Below, in pieces: positions 6,204-8,199 of a stretch of 8,199 bases of DNA. The notes under the pieces were generated by a model that was not told where the DNA came from, ran no database searches, and was given only the letters and a program-made list of their open reading frames with translations. How positions within the stretch are numbered: the stretch's first letter is position 1; every line of letters begins with the position of its first letter. Source of the DNA: Bacteroidia bacterium (GTDB lineage Bacteria > Bacteroidota > Bacteroidia > Bacteroidales > UBA12481); contig JAPLDV010000062.1 of NCBI GenBank assembly GCA_026391235.1, forward strand, positions 1 to 8,199. Direction: 5' to 3'. The position numbers and the translations under genes were made by a program.

Positions 6204-7784
6204 ATGAAAAATCTTATCCGTTCAATTTTACTGGTTTGCATCGTAACCGTCGCTCCTATCGGTGCTATTTCTCAGGTTATCACCCCGACCGGGATCGATC
6301 AGCTGGTTGAAAGTACGCTGAGAACTTTCGATGTTCCGGGAATTGCAGTCGCCATTGTAAAAGACGGACGGATGGTATTTGCCAAAGGATACGGGGTGCG
6401 GTCGCTGCAAACCGGGAAGCCGGTTGATGAGCATACCTTGTTCGGTATCGCATCCAATACCAAGGCATTTACCGCAACGGCCCTTGGCATGCTGATCGAT
6501 GAGGGTAAATTGAACTGGGACGATAAAGTGATCGATTACATTCCTGAATTCAGGTTATACAATCCCTATGTCACCCAGGACTTTACCATACGGGATCTGC
6601 TTTGCCACCGGAGCGGGATGGGGCTGGGGGCAGGAGATTTGATGATCTGGCCCGACGGAAGTGATTTTACCAGATCGGATATTATCCATAATCTCCGGTA
6701 CCTTAAGCAGGTATCCCCTTTCCGGTCTAAATATGATTATGACAATAATCTGTATATCGTTGCAGGTGAGGTCATTGCCCATGTTTCCGAAATGTCTTGG
6801 GAGGATTTTATTCAAAAGCATATCCTGGAGCCGCTGAACATGAAGGAAACTGCACCGTCCTTTGTGCGGTTGAAAGATACGTCCGATGTTATAGCCGCAC
6901 ATGGCATGGTCAATGGTAAGGTTCAGGTAATCGAGCGGACAAAAAGTGAGCTCATGAATGCCGCAGGAGGAATTTACTCCAGTGTTTATGATCTGAGCAG
7001 GTGGGTGATCATGCAATTAAACAATGGAGCATTTGGCCCTGAAAGTAAAACCCCGCTGATCAGTAAAAAGATTCAGAAAGATTTATGGACCCCTCAAACC
7101 CTGATTGGAGTGAACACCTCACCTCCCTACAACTCTCATTTTGCCGCATACGGATTGGGGTTCCGGCTTTCTGACGTAAAGGGATACCTGGAGGTTTCAC
7201 ATACCGGCGGGTTAGCCGGAATGGTTACACAAATCACGATGTTTCCCGAGCTTAACCTGGGAATCATTGTATTGACCAATCAGCAAGTTGGAGCATCATT
7301 CGGCGCCATCACCAATCAGATCAAGGACAGTTACCTGGGAATAACAGGAATGGACTGGGTTAAGATATTCAGTGAGAGGGTTAAGAAAGGTGAAGAAGAA
7401 GCCGCAAAGGTTACGAGTCAGGTTTGGGCCGATATTGCAAAACAACAAGCCTCCGGATCTGCCTTTAAACCTGATCCGGCCGTTTATACCGGAACTTACT
7501 CGGATTCCTGGTTCGGTGAGATTTTCATCGAGCTGAAAGAGGGCCGGCTTTGGTTCCGGGCAAAACGGTCACCCGGGCTAACCGGTGAACTGATTTATTA
7601 CCAGGGACAAACCTTTATCGCCAAATGGAACGACCGGAGCATGGATGCCGATGCTTTCGTTTTGTTCCAGCCGGGTTATGACGGAAAAGCTGCCGGCATC
7701 AAAATGAAAGCCATCTCCCCGCTGACGGATTTCAGCTACGATTTCCAGGATCTGGAGTTTGAGAGGGTGAAAGATGGGAACTAA
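6204..7784 (+). CDS. Exported beta-lactamase-family serine hydrolase with DUF3471-like C-terminal domain
   Basis: A 526-residue protein of the class C beta-lactamase / penicillin-binding-protein-like family (PF00144), which includes esterases, D-aminopeptidases and PBP-type enzymes. A Sec signal covers about 1-23 (cleavage near AIS-Q), placing it in the periplasm or outside. All three catalytic motifs are visible: S84-N-T-K87 (SxxK nucleophile and base), Y179-D-N181 (YxN) and H333-T-G-G336 (the KTG-like HTGG form). The catalytic domain runs to about residue 380, followed by a DUF3471-type beta domain near 395-522 (DPAVYTGTYSDSWFG, 424-438, is characteristic). True beta-lactamase activity is unlikely to be the main role; an ester or D-amino-acid peptide substrate is more typical, and it cannot be named from sequence. 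No signal links it to fucose metabolism. No Shine-Dalgarno precedes the start. Confidence 0.92.
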   Translation: MKNLIRSILLVCIVTVAPIGAISQVITPTGIDQLVESTLRTFDVPGIAVAIVKDGRMVFAKGYGVRSLQTGKPVDEHTLFGIASNTKAFTATALGMLIDEGKLNWDDKVIDYIPEFRLYNPYVTQDFTIRDLLCHRSGMGLGAGDLMIWPDGSDFTRSDIIHNLRYLKQVSPFRSKYDYDNNLYIVAGEVIAHVSEMSWEDFIQKHILEPLNMKETAPSFVRLKDTSDVIAAHGMVNGKVQVIERTKSELMNAAGGIYSSVYDLSRWVIMQLNNGAFGPESKTPLISKKIQKDLWTPQTLIGVNTSPPYNSHFAAYGLGFRLSDVKGYLEVSHTGGLAGMVTQITMFPELNLGIIVLTNQQVGASFGAITNQIKDSYLGITGMDWVKIFSERVKKGEEEAAKVTSQVWADIAKQQASGSAFKPDPAVYTGTYSDSWFGEIFIELKEGRLWFRAKRSPGLTGELIYYQGQTFIAKWNDRSMDADAFVLFQPGYDGKAAGIKMKAISPLTDFSYDFQDLEFERVKDGN

Positions 7785-7795
7785 CCTAAGAAGTA

Positions 7796-7864
7796 CGCGG
7801 ATTTTCGCGGATCTTAAATATATTCGCAAAAATCCGCGCTGCGGAGCATCCGCGTCATCCGCGT
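7796..7864. repeat. Structured CGCGGAT-rich intergenic element
   Basis: The heptamer CGCGGAT occurs twice directly (7796-7802, 7806-7812) and three times inverted as ATCCGCG (from 7832, 7848 and 7857). The 10-base arm at 7796-7805 pairs perfectly with 7829-7838, and after one mismatch the stem continues (7807-7812 with 7822-7827, one G-T pair). A second hairpin, GCGGA-GCA-TCCGC, fills 7841-7853. It lies 11 bp after the serine hydrolase stop. It could act as a 3' structure for that gene, but there is no U-tract, so a dispersed repeat is the likelier description. Confidence 0.75.
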
Positions 7865-7909
7865 TCCAATAGACTGCCTAAATAAATTGAACTCTCAACT
7901 CTAAACAAT

Positions 7910-8199
7910 ATGAAAACCAATGCGTTCTTACCGATTCTTATTCTGATTTGTCTACTGTCAATTTATCAGGCATCGGCACAGTCCAATATTGATAGACCAC
8001 TCACCGAAAAAACGCTCGTTGCCTGGGTGGCACTCTCCGATCTTAATCAGCAGGGTGGCAGTGCGTTAACCATAGATGACGGGTTCGGCCATTTTGATGC
8101 CATTGTTTTCGGTGAGCGTGATTAGGGAAAGTGGATGGCGGGCAGCGATGGGTTCAACCGGACCGAGGTGATTCAGATATCGTATCCGGAAGATACAGC
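7910..8199 (+). pseudogene. Secreted lectin-like (ConA/LamG-type) gene broken by an in-frame amber codon, truncated by window edge
   Basis: The start at 7910 gives a clear Sec signal (residues 1-23, cleavage after ASA). The mature part, with KTLVAWVALSDLNQQGGSAL (34-53) and DGFGHFDAIVFGE (57-69), resembles the N-terminal concanavalin A-like segment attached to some Bacteroidota glycosidases such as GH32-type proteins; this identification is from memory. The frame stops at TAG (8123-8125) after residue 71. The same frame then continues open to the window end with GKWMAGSDGFNRTEVIQISY, which is the expected continuation of this domain (GE...GKWMAGSD...RT). A single CAG-to-TAG change explains it. 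A sequencing error or recent inactivation fits best; read-through cannot be excluded. Confidence 0.65.

Noticed and set aside
5818..6241. Small frames at 5818-6141 (plus) and 6023-6241 (minus) in the intergenic gap.
   Set aside because: They are mostly translated repeats and antisense to the signal sequences of neighbours, with no protein-like pattern.
8123..8125. Reassignment of TAG to an amino acid in this genome.
   Set aside because: The GH29 gene in the same window ends at TAG right after the natural end of its last domain, and other genes use TAA or TGA. One interrupted gene is better explained by mutation or sequencing error.

Overview
The window looks like chromosomal DNA of a carbohydrate-degrading Bacteroidota bacterium. 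Exported lipoproteins carry short signals ending in S-C, there are no Shine-Dalgarno sequences before the starts, candidate promoters resemble the Bacteroidota TAnnTTTG -7 element, and most genes encode secreted glycosidases or hydrolases. I see no rRNA, tRNA, transposase, integrase or CRISPR array. The assignment rests on these features, not on a marker gene.

Layout. Positions 1-2135 (minus) hold a GH95-like alpha-L-fucosidase lipoprotein whose 3' end runs off the window. A 63-bp divergent gap follows. Then comes a two-gene plus-strand unit: a diacylglycerol/undecaprenol kinase (2199-2582) overlapping by ATGA an exported GHL10-type TIM-barrel protein (2579-3655). This unit converges on a GH29 fucosidase lipoprotein with accessory domains (3666-5894, minus). 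The convergent stop codons lie inside one perfect 28-bp palindrome (3642-3669). Positions 5895-6203 are non-coding and rich in short repeats, with candidate divergent promoters at the right end. Positions 6204-7784 (plus) encode an exported beta-lactamase-fold serine hydrolase. A structured CGCGGAT-rich element follows (7796-7864), then the beginning of a secreted lectin-like gene (7910 onward) broken by an in-frame amber codon at 8123-8125.

How the genes may work together. The two fucosidases come from families with typically complementary linkage preferences: GH95 for alpha-1,2 and the GH29-B group for alpha-1,3/1,4. Both have lipoprotein signals, so they could jointly remove fucose from host or algal/plant glycans at the cell envelope. 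No SusC/SusD pair, regulator or fucose catabolism gene is visible, so a polysaccharide utilisation locus cannot be claimed. The kinase-GHL10 pair looks translationally coupled and may belong to envelope metabolism instead.

Main points for a second look: non-canonical active-site residues in the GH95-like enzyme; short 7-8-bp tandem arrays at the 5' ends of both fucosidase genes; the palindrome that supplies both convergent stop codons; and the amber-interrupted lectin-like gene. I did not find evidence for an entirely new multi-gene system.
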